Positions 45,385-55,780 are shown, numbered from the stretch's first letter. The stretch is 64,000 bases of DNA from AWTP1-13 sp035550075 (GCA_035550075.1 DASZQG010000025.1:1-64000), one strand, 5' to 3'. Notes: a model not told the origin generated them from the letters alone. Program-made: numbers and translations.

Positions 45385-45869
45385 GGGCTCGCCGCCTCTC
45401 CCGCCGCCAGCAGGGCGGACGCGTGCTGCACCGCCTCGATAATTTTCACGTAGCCCGTGCAGCGGCAGATGTTGCCGCCGAGCGCCTCGCGGATCTCGAC
45501 TTCGGTCGGGTTGGGACTGCGCCGGAGCAAACCGGCCGAGGCCATGATGAAACCGGGGGTGCAATAGCCGCACTGCGACCCGAGCTTTTCGTGAAAGCCG
45601 CGCTGGACGGCAGACAGGGTGCCGCCGCGGGTGAGCGACTCCACGGTGTCAACCCGCTTGCCGTGCACCGCGGCGGCGAGCGTCAGGCAGGAGAGCCGCG
45701 GCCGGTCGTCGACCAGCACCGTGCAGGCCCCGCATTCGCCGCCATCGCAGCCCGTCTTCGTGCCCGTGAGGCCAACGGTTTCGCGCAAATAATCGAGCAG
45801 CAGCCGATTGCCGGGAACGGCATCGACACGCTTGCGCCCATTGAGAGTGAATTCCAGGACATTCGCCAC
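45381..45869 (-). CDS. hcrC: 4-hydroxybenzoyl-CoA reductase, gamma ([2Fe-2S]) subunit
   Basis: This 162-residue protein binds two [2Fe-2S] clusters. The plant-ferredoxin-type site is TGCDGGECGACTVLV plus RLSCL (C41, C46, C49, C61). The helical-domain site is GSQCGYCTPGF and NICRCTGY (C100, C103, C135, C137). It is the first gene of the operon and passes electrons to HcrA. An AT-rich dyad lies ~60 bases upstream of its ATG. Confidence 0.95.
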   Translation of the reverse strand: MANVLEFTLNGRKRVDAVPGNRLLLDYLRETVGLTGTKTGCDGGECGACTVLVDDRPRLSCLTLAAAVHGKRVDTVESLTRGGTLSAVQRGFHEKLGSQCGYCTPGFIMASAGLLRRSPNPTEVEIREALGGNICRCTGYVKIIEAVQHASALLAAGEAASP

Positions 45870-45926
45870 CGGACCGCTCCGCCAAAGTCGCGCCTGCCGG
45901 CGCCTACCTTGGCCCGATGCTAGCGC

Positions 45927-45953
45927 AAATTAGATGGGGATACCAATCAATTT
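45927..45953. promoter_or_regulatory. AT-rich imperfect dyad upstream of hcrC
   Basis: AAATTAGAT and ATCAATTT form an imperfect inverted repeat about a 10-base centre in a very GC-rich surrounding, ~60 bases before the hcrC start. It may be an operator or part of the promoter. It is not a canonical FNR box (TTGAT-N4-ATCAA). Confidence 0.35.
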
Positions 45954-46071
45954 GGCGCCTCTCCACATTCGAAAAGTCCCGCGCCCGCTTGGGGGCGCGC
46001 GAAGGTTGCCCACAACAGCGCGGTCCTGCGCCGGCCAAGCCGCAGGTCGGCTTCGGACAAGGCGGCGGCGG

Positions 46072-46776
46072 TCAGAACCGCTCGACCCAGGGGCGCAGCT
46101 CGACCTCAAGGCTCCACGCGCTGCGCGGCTGCTTCAGGACGGCAAGGTAAGTCTCGGCGATGGCCACCGGATCGAGCAGGCTGTCGGGGGCGTTGCCGGC
46201 CCCCTCGACGCGCCCTCGCTCCACGCTACGCACGCCACCATCGATGACGAAGTGCGCCACATGGATGCCCTTGGGCTGCAGTTCGCGGGCGACGGACTGC
46301 GCCAGGCCGCGCAGCGCGAACTTGCCCATCGCGAACGGCGCCGACTGCGCATATCCCTTCACGCTGGCCGAGGCACCGGTGAAGAAGATTGCACCCTGGC
46401 CGCGGGGCACCATGCGGCGCGCCGCCGCCTGCGCCACCAGAAATCCGCCGTAGGCGGTCACTTCAAGCGTCTTCCTCACCTCCCCGGCGTCGAGGTCGAG
46501 CAGGGGTCCGCGCGTGCGATAGCTCGGATTGAAGAGGACGACGTCGAGCGCACCGAGCTGCCGGTCCGCTTCGGCGAACATCGCCGCCACGCTTTCTGGC
46601 TGCGTCACGTCGGCCTGGATTGCGGTCGCGTCGGTTTCCTTCGTCAGGGCCGCCAGCTTGGCCGTGTCACGCGCCGCGAGCGCAAGCTTGTAGCCCTCGC
46701 GATGGAGCAGGCGTGCGAACGCCGCGCTGATACCGGAACCTGCACCGACGATGAGGGCGGTGTTTGCCATGGCCAT
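46072..46776 (-). CDS. SDR-family protein lacking the catalytic Tyr
   Basis: This 234-residue protein has the SDR Rossmann start (ALIVGAGSGISAAFARLL) and the later VIDGGVRSVERG region, but the canonical catalytic motif reads FAMGK instead of YxxxK, so the Tyr is Phe, and the usual NNAG is FNPS. The Ser-bearing strand is FFTGASASVKG. It may bind NAD(P) without normal dehydrogenation, or use another residue. It stands 203 bases upstream of hcrC in the same direction but is not obviously part of that operon. The function is unknown. Confidence 0.88.
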   Translation of the reverse strand: MAMANTALIVGAGSGISAAFARLLHREGYKLALAARDTAKLAALTKETDATAIQADVTQPESVAAMFAEADRQLGALDVVLFNPSYRTRGPLLDLDAGEVRKTLEVTAYGGFLVAQAAARRMVPRGQGAIFFTGASASVKGYAQSAPFAMGKFALRGLAQSVARELQPKGIHVAHFVIDGGVRSVERGRVEGAGNAPDSLLDPVAIAETYLAVLKQPRSAWSLEVELRPWVERF

Positions 46777-46836
46777 CTCCTGCTCACGCTGATCTTTGGC
46801 AGCAAGCTTAGCGGGCGAATGCCGGCGTGGCGAATG

Positions 46837-47796
<960 letters not shown>

Positions 47797-47889
47797 TCCG
47801 ACCTCAATTCCTTGCTTCCGCGACTTGACGGTGCGCCGGTTAATCAGGTGTTAACGCACCCGGGCGCCGAGGGCGCCATTGCCGCGTGC

Positions 47890-48138
47890 TCAGTAGGTGA
47901 GCACAGCCTTGATGGCCGCCAGCTCGGCCTGCGGGTCGGGATAGGCTTCGTAGGATTGCCCAGAACGGCGATACCAGTAGCGCGCGTTGCCGGTGTCGCC
48001 CTCGATCTTGTGCAGCACCGCGTGAATCCAGCAGGACGTTGCATCGGTCTCGTCCTCCTGCACGATCTTGTGCGCGTCGTCCCACTTGCCGGCGATGGCA
48101 AGTTCGACGGCGTGGATCAGGTCATCGCGTTTTGCCAT
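47890..48138 (-). CDS. small conserved protein overlapping queC
   Basis: This codes for 82 residues from ATG 48138 and overlaps the end of queC by 22 bases in another frame. The sequence is TPR-like: DDLIHAVELAIAGKWDDAHKIVQEDETDATSCWIHAVLHKIEGDTGNARYWYRRSGQSYEAY, with a W-Y pair at the end. ATG 48138 is preferred because GAGAGG is nine bases upstream; ATG 48147 has that site directly against it. The overlap suggests translational coupling to queC. I do not know the family's function. Confidence 0.75.
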   Translation of the reverse strand: MAKRDDLIHAVELAIAGKWDDAHKIVQEDETDATSCWIHAVLHKIEGDTGNARYWYRRSGQSYEAYPDPQAELAAIKAVLTY

Positions 48139-48821
48139 TTCTGCCATCCTCTCGCGCGCAGCTCGCAGGCCGGACAGGCGCCGCAGCCGTAGCCCCAGGC
48201 GTGCCGCGTCGTGCGATCCGCCATGTAGCAGGTGTGCGTATGCTCGACGATGAGATCGACGAGAGCCGCGCCGCCCAGGTCCAGCGCCATCCGCCAGGTC
48301 GCCGCCTTGTCGACCCACATCAGCGGCGTCTCGATGACGAACGGGGCGTCCATGCCGAGCGAGATCGAGCGCGCCAGGCTTTGCAGCGTATCGTTGCGAC
48401 AGTCGGGGTAGCCGGAATAGTCCGTCTCGCACATGCCGCCGATCAGCGTGCGGATGCCGCGCCGGTAGGCGAGCGCGGCGGCGTAGATGAAGAAGAGCAG
48501 GTTGCGTCCGGGCACGAAGGTGTTGGGCAGGCCGGCGGCCGTCATGGCGAACGCGGCCCCGCGCGTGAGCGAGGTTTCGCTGATGGCGCCCAGCGTCGCC
48601 AGCTCGAGCAGGTGATCCTCGCCCAGCCGTTCCGCCCAGCGCGGCTTGATCGCGGCCATGCGGGTGCGCAGCAAAGGCCTCTGCGCCAGCTCGATTTCGT
48701 GGCGCTGGCCGTAGGCAAAGCCCACGGTCTCGACGCGGGCGTAGCGCTCCAGCGCCCAAGCCAGGCACACGGTGGAGTCTTGGCCGCCGGAGAACAGGAC
48801 GAGTGCGTCGCCGTCGCTCAT
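48117..48821 (-). CDS. queC: 7-cyano-7-deazaguanine synthase
   Basis: QueC makes preQ0 from 7-carboxy-7-deazaguanine, ammonia and ATP, just before the QueF step. It has 234 residues. The PP-loop ATP site is LVLFSGGQDSTVCLAWAL. The zinc-binding cysteines are in CYMADRTTRHAWGYGCGACPACELR at the C-terminal end. FVPGRNLLFFIYAAALAYRRG is the family centre. It overlaps a small gene by 22 bases and is divergent from eno. Confidence 0.98.
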   Translation of the reverse strand: MSDGDALVLFSGGQDSTVCLAWALERYARVETVGFAYGQRHEIELAQRPLLRTRMAAIKPRWAERLGEDHLLELATLGAISETSLTRGAAFAMTAAGLPNTFVPGRNLLFFIYAAALAYRRGIRTLIGGMCETDYSGYPDCRNDTLQSLARSISLGMDAPFVIETPLMWVDKAATWRMALDLGGAALVDLIVEHTHTCYMADRTTRHAWGYGCGACPACELRARGWQKWQNAMT

Positions 48822-48951
48822 GGGCGCCCTTATCTACAACTCCAGCACCACGCGCAATCTGCCGCTTTGCGGCCGGCTGGGCAGCGGCTAGAACCTCGCC
48901 AACGCTCCCACGCCGGCCTGCCGGCTGCAATCCGAGATGCCGGAGACTGCC

Positions 48952-50235
<1,284 letters not shown>

Positions 50236-50266
50236 GCTGCGCCATTCCGTCGCCGTGCGAAATAGG

Positions 50267-50285
50267 GCCGGCGTTTTACGCCGGC
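50267..50285 (+). other. intergenic hairpin between eno and ftsB
   Basis: GCCGGCG and CGCCGGC form a perfect 7-bp stem around TTTTA, 32 bases after the eno stop. There is no T run, only TTAA, so it may end, protect or attenuate the eno message. Confidence 0.45.
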
Positions 50286-50353
50286 TTAACGGCTTTGCCG
50301 TAGCGTTCAGGGCGTCCATTCGGACGCTTAACCCAGGGTTTCGCGTCACTCTC

Positions 50354-50656
50354 ATGTACGATTGGCGTAAAGGTCGTCCCCGGCAGATCCTGGTGTCGCT
50401 TCTCTGTCTTTGGGCCATCGGCTATTTCGCCTATCACGCGATCAACGGTAAGCGCGGCTTCGAGGCGCGGGTCAAGCTGATCGAGCGCTCCAGCATGCTG
50501 GAGCCGCAGCTTGCCCAACTCGAGGCCGCGCGAGTCCGTCTCGAGCGCGACGTTCATCTGCTCAATGCCGGCGACCGCGATCTTGTTGAGGAGATCGCCA
50601 TCGGCCAGCTTGGCTTTGCGCGCCCCGGCGATCGCGTGCTGATTTTCGCCCGTTAG
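50354..50656 (+). CDS. ftsB: FtsB/DivIC family septum formation initiator
   Basis: This 100-residue bitopic membrane protein is likely to be the FtsB-like member of the FtsQLB complex that governs septal peptidoglycan synthesis. After a short cytoplasmic basic start comes one membrane helix (residues ~16-36, ILVSLLCLWAIGYFAYHA), then a periplasmic coiled coil (residues ~45-80) with a heptad of Leu/Ile, and the end IAIGQLGFARPGDRVLIFAR typical of the family. ATG 50354 is placed just before the membrane helix. It lies between eno and pdhA, the usual alphaproteobacterial place. Confidence 0.92.
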   Translation: MYDWRKGRPRQILVSLLCLWAIGYFAYHAINGKRGFEARVKLIERSSMLEPQLAQLEAARVRLERDVHLLNAGDRDLVEEIAIGQLGFARPGDRVLIFAR

Positions 50657-50751
50657 CACCTGCGGACCCGGCCATTGCGGCGGCTTCTGGCCTTGGGCAG
50701 AGGTTTCTAGTACCTATTTGCGGATTGTTCAGATCGAGGTCGAGCCCCCGC

Positions 50752-51750
50752 ATGTCCCTTCCCAACGGCCAGCAGATCGCCCCCGCGTTCACCCGCGAGG
50801 AGGAGCTTTACGCCTACCGGGAGATGCTACTGATACGCCGCTTCGAGGAGAAGGCGGCGCAGCTCTACGGCATGGGCCTGATCGGTGGCTTCTGCCATCT
50901 CTACATCGGCCAGGAAGCCGTCGTCGTCGGCATGAAGATGGCGTGCCGCGACGGCGACCAGATGATTACCACCTATCGCGATCACGGCCACATGCTGGCG
51001 TCCGGCATGGACCCGAGAGGCGTGATGGCCGAACTGACGGGACGGCGCAGCGGCTACTCCAAGGGCAAGGGTGGCTCGATGCACATGTTCTCCAAGGAGA
51101 AGAACTTCTACGGCGGCCACGGCATCGTCGGCGCCAACGTGCCACTGGGTGCCGGCATCGCCTTTGCCAACCGCTATCGCGGCAATGGCGCCGTCTGCCT
51201 CACGTTCTTCGGCGACGGCGCTGCCAACCAGGGCCAGGTCTATGAGAGCTTCAACATGGCGAAGCTCTGGAAGCTGCCGGTGATCTTCGTCATCGAGAAC
51301 AACAAGTACGCGATGGGCACCTCGGTCGAGCGCTCGGCCGCGACCACCGATTTCTCCCACCGCGGGCGCTCCTTCGATATTCCCGGCGAGCAGGTCGACG
51401 GCATGGACGTGCGCGCGGTGAAGGCGACGGCCGACCGCGTCGTGAAGTGGGTTCGCGAGGGCAACGGTCCCTACATCCTGGAAATGCTGACCTATCGCTA
51501 CCGCGGCCACTCCATGTCCGATCCGGCCAAGTACCGCACCCGCGAGGAAGTGCAGAAGATGCGCGAGGAGCACGACCCGATCGAGCAGGTCCGGCGCCGC
51601 CTGCTGGAGGGCCGGCTGGTCAGCGAAGACGAGATGAAGTCCATCGACGCCGAGGTCCGCAGCGTGGTCAACGGCGCGGCAGAGTTCGCGCAATCCGATG
51701 CCGAGCCGGACGAGAGCGAGCTGTGGACCGACGTGCTGGTGACCGCCTGA
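50752..51750 (+). CDS. pdhA: pyruvate dehydrogenase E1 component, alpha subunit
   Basis: PdhA is part of the thiamine diphosphate (TPP)-dependent E1 that decarboxylates pyruvate. It has 332 residues. The TPP-binding motif runs from GDGAANQG to IFVIENNKY with the GDG...NN pattern intact. The phosphorylation-loop-like region is YRYRGHSMSDP. ATG 50752 is used since the earlier in-frame TTG has no site. pdhB follows 33 bases downstream; the two chains form the alpha2beta2 E1. Confidence 0.98.
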   Translation: MSLPNGQQIAPAFTREEELYAYREMLLIRRFEEKAAQLYGMGLIGGFCHLYIGQEAVVVGMKMACRDGDQMITTYRDHGHMLASGMDPRGVMAELTGRRSGYSKGKGGSMHMFSKEKNFYGGHGIVGANVPLGAGIAFANRYRGNGAVCLTFFGDGAANQGQVYESFNMAKLWKLPVIFVIENNKYAMGTSVERSAATTDFSHRGRSFDIPGEQVDGMDVRAVKATADRVVKWVREGNGPYILEMLTYRYRGHSMSDPAKYRTREEVQKMREEHDPIEQVRRRLLEGRLVSEDEMKSIDAEVRSVVNGAAEFAQSDAEPDESELWTDVLVTA

Positions 51751-51783
51751 CCCTGTAGCGCCAAGGATAGAGACCCGCAGAAA

Positions 51784-53163
51784 ATGGCCACCGAAATTCT
51801 GATGCCTGCCTTGTCGCCCACCATGGAGGAGGGCAAGCTCGCCAAGTGGCTCGTGTCGGAGGGGCAATCCATCAAGCCCGGCGATGTCATTGCCGAGATC
51901 GAGACCGACAAGGCGACGATGGAGGTCGAGGCGGTCGACGAGGGCAAGGTGTCGAAGCTGCTGGTGGCTGAGGGCACCGAGGGCGTGAAGGTCAACACGC
52001 CGATCGCGCTGCTCGATGGAGCCGGGGCTCCGGCTTCGGCAAAGCCGGCGGCGGACAAGAAGATTAACGCCAGCCCGCAGCCTGCTGCGGCGAAGGCGCC
52101 GCCTGCAGCGGCGAAACCGGCGGCGGCTCCGCCCCCTGCTGCTCCCCGCGCAACCGAGCCGGAAATGGAAGGGCGCGGCACGGTCAACCAGACCATGCGC
52201 GAGGCGTTGCGCGACGCCATGGCCGAGGAGATGCGGCGCGACAAGGACGTATTTCTCATGGGCGAAGAGGTCGCCCAGTACCAGGGCGCCTACAAGATCA
52301 GCCAGGGCCTGCTGGACGAGTTCGGCCCTAAGCGGGTGATCGATACGCCGATCACCGAGCAAGGCTTCGCCGGCATCGGCGTCGGCGCGGCGATGGCCGG
52401 CCTCAAGCCAATCGTCGAGTTCATGACGTGGAATTTCGCCATGCAGGCGATCGACCAGATCGTCAACTCGGCGGCCAAGACCCTTTACATGTCGGGTGGC
52501 CAGATGGGCTGCCCGATCGTGTTTCGCGGACCTAACGGCGCAGCGGCGCGGGTGGCGGCCCAGCACAGCCAGTGCTACTCGGCCTGGTATGCGCACGTGC
52601 CGGGCATGAAGGTGGTGGCGCCGTCGAACCCGGCGGACGCCAAGGGCCTGCTGAAGGCGGCGATCCGCGATCCGAACCCGGTGCTGGTGCTCGAGAATGA
52701 GATTCTCTACGGCAGCTCCGGGCCCGTGCCGAAGGGTGACGACTGGGTCGTGCCGATCGGCAAGGCGCGCATCGCGCGGCTCGGCAGCCAGGTGACGATC
52801 GTCTCCTTCGCGCGCGGCATGGTGTACGCGCTGGACGCCGCCGAGCAGCTTGCTGCCGACGGCATCGATGCGGAGGTGATCGACCTGCGCTCCCTGCGCC
52901 CGCTCGACATCGAAACCATCGTGGAGTCCGTCAAGAAGACCAACCGGCTGGTGACCGTGGAGGAAGCGTGGCCGGTATGCTCGATCGGCTCGGAAGTCTG
53001 CGCGCAGGTGGCGATGCAGGGGTTCGACTATCTCGATGCGCCGCCGGCCAAGGTGTCCGGCGCGGATGTGCCGATGCCGTACGCGGCCAACCTCGAACGC
53101 CTGGCGCTGCCGACCAGCCAGCAGGTGATCGAGGCGGTGAAAAGCGTGATGTACGTCGGCTGA
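51784..53163 (+). CDS. pdhB: pyruvate dehydrogenase E1 component, beta subunit, with N-terminal lipoyl domain
   Basis: This is E1-beta with an added lipoyl domain (459 residues), a feature of alphaproteobacterial PDH complexes. Residues ~1-80 are the lipoyl domain, with the lipoylated Lys at 43 in ETDKATME. A Pro/Ala linker (residues ~80-125) follows, then the transketolase-like body with GEEVAQYQGAYKI, PITEQGFAGIGVGAAM, GPNGAAARVAAQHSQ and the C-terminal domain with VTVEEAW. The first 75 codons are almost identical at DNA level to the start of pdhC, which is treated as a finding. Confidence 0.98.
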   Translation: MATEILMPALSPTMEEGKLAKWLVSEGQSIKPGDVIAEIETDKATMEVEAVDEGKVSKLLVAEGTEGVKVNTPIALLDGAGAPASAKPAADKKINASPQPAAAKAPPAAAKPAAAPPPAAPRATEPEMEGRGTVNQTMREALRDAMAEEMRRDKDVFLMGEEVAQYQGAYKISQGLLDEFGPKRVIDTPITEQGFAGIGVGAAMAGLKPIVEFMTWNFAMQAIDQIVNSAAKTLYMSGGQMGCPIVFRGPNGAAARVAAQHSQCYSAWYAHVPGMKVVAPSNPADAKGLLKAAIRDPNPVLVLENEILYGSSGPVPKGDDWVVPIGKARIARLGSQVTIVSFARGMVYALDAAEQLAADGIDAEVIDLRSLRPLDIETIVESVKKTNRLVTVEEAWPVCSIGSEVCAQVAMQGFDYLDAPPAKVSGADVPMPYAANLERLALPTSQQVIEAVKSVMYVG

Positions 53164-53214
53164 CGGCGAGGAGCGCGCACGTGAGCGGAGCCGAAACGAG
53201 CCGGAGGCTGTCTC

Positions 53215-53649
53215 ATGGACCATGACACCTTCGCGCTGTCCGGCACTTGTCATTGCGGCGCCATTCGCGGCACGCTGTACGCGACCAGGCCCGCCGCCGC
53301 GCTGCAGGTGCGCGCGTGCCAATGCTCGTTCTGCACGCGCCATGGTGCGATGACGATTTCCGATCCTGCGGGCCGCGCGGTCATCGACATCACGCGCGCC
53401 GCGCTCGCGCCTTATCAATTCGGCACGCGCACCGGCACCAGCCTGATCTGCGCCCGCTGCGGGATGTACGCCGGCGTCATCATCGAGGATGGCGGCAAGG
53501 TGTGGTCGGCGCTCAACGCGCGCGGCCTCGCCATCCCCGAGTTCAAGGACCGGCAGGCCGAACCCGTCGTCTACGAGGGCGAGACGGCCGAACAACGCAT
53601 GGCGCGCCGCAAAGCCAAGTGGACGCCGACCGAAATCCGATACGCATAG
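53215..53649 (+). CDS. GFA/CENP-V family zinc-binding protein
   Basis: This 144-residue protein has the GFA (glutathione-dependent formaldehyde-activating enzyme) / CENP-V fold. Zinc cysteines are in GTCHCGAIRG, RACQCSFCTRHG and LICARCGMYAG. Members bind zinc with cysteines, and many are of unknown activity. It lies between pdhB and pdhC in the same direction, 51 bases after pdhB and 13 bases before pdhC. A role in the PDH complex is not known. It may be a detoxifying or thiol-related enzyme carried with the operon. Confidence 0.9.
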   Translation: MDHDTFALSGTCHCGAIRGTLYATRPAAALQVRACQCSFCTRHGAMTISDPAGRAVIDITRAALAPYQFGTRTGTSLICARCGMYAGVIIEDGGKVWSALNARGLAIPEFKDRQAEPVVYEGETAEQRMARRKAKWTPTEIRYA

Positions 53650-53662
53650 TGGACGTGCCCCG

Positions 53663-55099
53663 ATGCCCACCGAAATCCTGATGCCCGCTCTGTCGCCGAC
53701 CATGGAGGAGGGCAAGCTCGCCAAGTGGCTTGTGAAGGAAGGGCAGACCATCAAGCCCGGCGACGTTGTGGCCGAGATCGAGACTGACAAGGCAACGATG
53801 GAGGTCGAGGCGGTCGACGAGGGCAAGGTCTCGAAGCTGCTGGTGGCTGAGGGCACCGAGGGCGTGAAGGTGAATACGCCCATCGCCCTGCTGCTCGCAG
53901 AAGGCGAAAGCGAGGGCGCTGCACGGCCCGCGCGCGCTCCTGCCGGCCCTCCGGCCAGAGAAGAATCGGCTCGCCCTCCGGCGGCAGCGGCGCCCGCGCC
54001 GCAACCTGCCCGCGCATCCTCCGCCAAGGCCCCCGGCGCCCCTCAGGAGGCGGTCCGGGCAGGCGCAGGCCTTCGTAGCCCGTCGCCGCAAAAAGCGCCT
54101 GGAGAGGGCTCTACGGGCCGCCAGAAGGCCACGCCGCAGCCGGTGGGGCGGAACGGGCAGGCGCGGGTTTTTGCCTCGCCGCTGGCCCGGCGCATGGCCC
54201 TGCAGGCCGGCCTCAGCCTCGGCACGCTCGCGGGCTCCGGCCCGCACGGGCGCATCGTCAAGCGCGACATCGAGGAGGCACTGGCCGGTGGCGCTCGCCG
54301 CGCGCCGGCCCCGGTGAGCACGGCGATGACCGTAACCTCGCCGCCGGTCGCGACGCTGCAGCCGATGCCGGACGACAAGATCCTCGCGCTCTACGAGAAG
54401 GGCTCCTACGAGGTCATCCCGCACGACGGCATGCGCAAGGTTATCGCGCAGCGCCTCACACTGTCGAAGCAGACGATCCCGCATTTCTATCTCAACGTGG
54501 AATGCCGCATCGACGAGCTGCTGCGTGCGCGCGAACGCATGAACAAGGCAGCGCCGAAGGACGGCCCGCGCGCCTACAAGCTGTCGGTCAACGACTTCGT
54601 CATCAAGGCGATGGCGCTGGCGCTGGCGCAGGTGCCCGCGGCCAACGTGACGTGGACCGAGGCTGGCACGCTGCGCCACAAATATTCTGACGTTGGCGTA
54701 GCGGTGGCCGTCGAGGGCGGACTGTTCACGCCTGTCATTCGTCACGCGGAACTGAAATCGCTTTCGGAGATCTCGAACGAGATGAAGGATCTCGCCGAGC
54801 GTGCTCGCAAGCGCCGGCTGGCGCCGCACGAATACCAGGGCGGCACCACGTCGATCTCCAACCTCGGCATGTACGGCATCCAGAGCTTCGATGCGGTCAT
54901 CAATCCTCCGCACGCCAGCATTCTGGCCGTCGGCATCGGCGAGAAGCGCCCCGTGGTTGCCGGCGACAAGATCGAGATCGCGACCGTGATGGCGTGCACG
55001 CTGTCCTGCGATCACCGGGTGGTGGATGGCGCGGTGGGGGCGGAGCTTTTGAATGCGTTCAAGACGCTGATCGAGGACCCGGTGCGGATGCTGGTGTGA
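53663..55099 (+). CDS. pdhC: dihydrolipoamide acetyltransferase E2 of pyruvate dehydrogenase
   Basis: This E2 core protein (478 residues) transfers acetyl to CoA. Residues ~1-80 are one lipoyl domain with Lys 43 in ETDKATME. A long Ala/Pro/Arg linker comes next, then the E1/E3-binding peripheral domain (VFASPLARRMALQAGLSLGT to HGRIVKRDIEEAL), and the catalytic domain with the active-site His in LSCDHRVVDGAVGAELL. ATG 53663 begins the lipoyl domain. It follows the GFA gene by 13 bases. Confidence 0.98.
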   Translation: MPTEILMPALSPTMEEGKLAKWLVKEGQTIKPGDVVAEIETDKATMEVEAVDEGKVSKLLVAEGTEGVKVNTPIALLLAEGESEGAARPARAPAGPPAREESARPPAAAAPAPQPARASSAKAPGAPQEAVRAGAGLRSPSPQKAPGEGSTGRQKATPQPVGRNGQARVFASPLARRMALQAGLSLGTLAGSGPHGRIVKRDIEEALAGGARRAPAPVSTAMTVTSPPVATLQPMPDDKILALYEKGSYEVIPHDGMRKVIAQRLTLSKQTIPHFYLNVECRIDELLRARERMNKAAPKDGPRAYKLSVNDFVIKAMALALAQVPAANVTWTEAGTLRHKYSDVGVAVAVEGGLFTPVIRHAELKSLSEISNEMKDLAERARKRRLAPHEYQGGTTSISNLGMYGIQSFDAVINPPHASILAVGIGEKRPVVAGDKIEIATVMACTLSCDHRVVDGAVGAELLNAFKTLIEDPVRMLV

Positions 55100-55234
55100 G
55101 ACCCGCACGGCGGGGTGACACCTGAGGGACGCGAGTGGCTTGCGCGACTGCGGTAGGGTGTGTCAACAGCGCCCGTTTCCACGGAAATCGCTGATTCTGC
55201 GCGATTGATCCCTGCACAAACAATGTGCCGGTGC

Positions 55235-55263
55235 TTGCCGGTGGAATATTTCAGGCCTAAGAA
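55235..55263 (+). promoter_or_regulatory. candidate promoter for the first lipoprotein gene
   Basis: TTGCCG (55235-55240) and TAAGAA (55258-55263) are separated by 17 bases, ~70 bases before the ATG at 55334, in a locally AT-richer stretch. It suggests the lipoprotein genes can be expressed apart from pdhC. Confidence 0.4.
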
Positions 55264-55333
55264 TCACTGCGAATCAAAAAGTAAACGCTTTGCGTACACG
55301 CACAGGCAGAAGACTTCTCCGGGGGTACGGCTC

Positions 55334-55780
55334 ATGGACTCGATTATTCGCGCCAGTTCCAAGGCGGCTGTGCTTGCCGTCGGCTTGATGGCCGCGGCAT
55401 GCAGCGGCAACGGCGACAACTTCTTCACCACCGGCTCGATCGGCGGGGAGCAGCAGGTGGCGGCCGCACCCGAGCCGAAGGTCGATCCCACGTGCGTAAC
55501 CCTCACCTCGCGCATCGAAGCGCTGCGCAAGGAAGGTGTTGCCGAGAAGATCGAGAAGGCCTCCAACAAGAAATACAAGCTGACGCACGCTGATCTCGGC
55601 AAGGCGGACCAGCTCACAAAGGCCAACGCGGAGTTCCAGGCGCACTGCTCGACCCTCACGCCGGGAACGACGGCGGCGACGCAGCCGGGAGCAGCGCCCG
55701 CAGCCGCACCGCCAGCCGCGCCCGCGAAGACGGCGAGCGCCGGATTCGGACCTGACGCACTGCCGACGCCCAGTCAGTAA
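55334..55780 (+). CDS. small lipoprotein with C-X50-C domain (1)
   Basis: This 148-residue lipoprotein has a signal peptide with lipobox LMAAAC, so Cys 23 is the lipidated residue. The mature part has a helical, Lys/Glu-rich domain bounded by two cysteines exactly 50 residues apart (PTCVTLTSRIEAL ... EFQAHCSTL). A Pro/Ala-rich tail ends the protein. The domain is homologous to that of the next gene. ATG 55334 begins the signal peptide, and GGGGG lies 8 bases upstream. I know no family name; the function is unknown. Confidence 0.8.
   Translation: MDSIIRASSKAAVLAVGLMAAACSGNGDNFFTTGSIGGEQQVAAAPEPKVDPTCVTLTSRIEALRKEGVAEKIEKASNKKYKLTHADLGKADQLTKANAEFQAHCSTLTPGTTAATQPGAAPAAAPPAAPAKTASAGFGPDALPTPSQ

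Noticed and set aside
43048..45573. Longer hcrA starting at 45573
   Set aside because: The extra 63 codons are a shadow of hcrC; ATG 45384 overlaps the hcrC stop and begins the family N terminus.
45926..45953. FNR box upstream of hcrC
   Set aside because: The halves are not TTGAT-N4-ATCAA and the spacing is wrong; kept only as a dyad.
50827..54027. A 1066-codon open frame on the minus strand across the pdh genes
   Set aside because: It is antisense to pdhA, pdhB and GFA with composition rich in His, Arg, Gly and Leu. It has no domain and no ribosome site.
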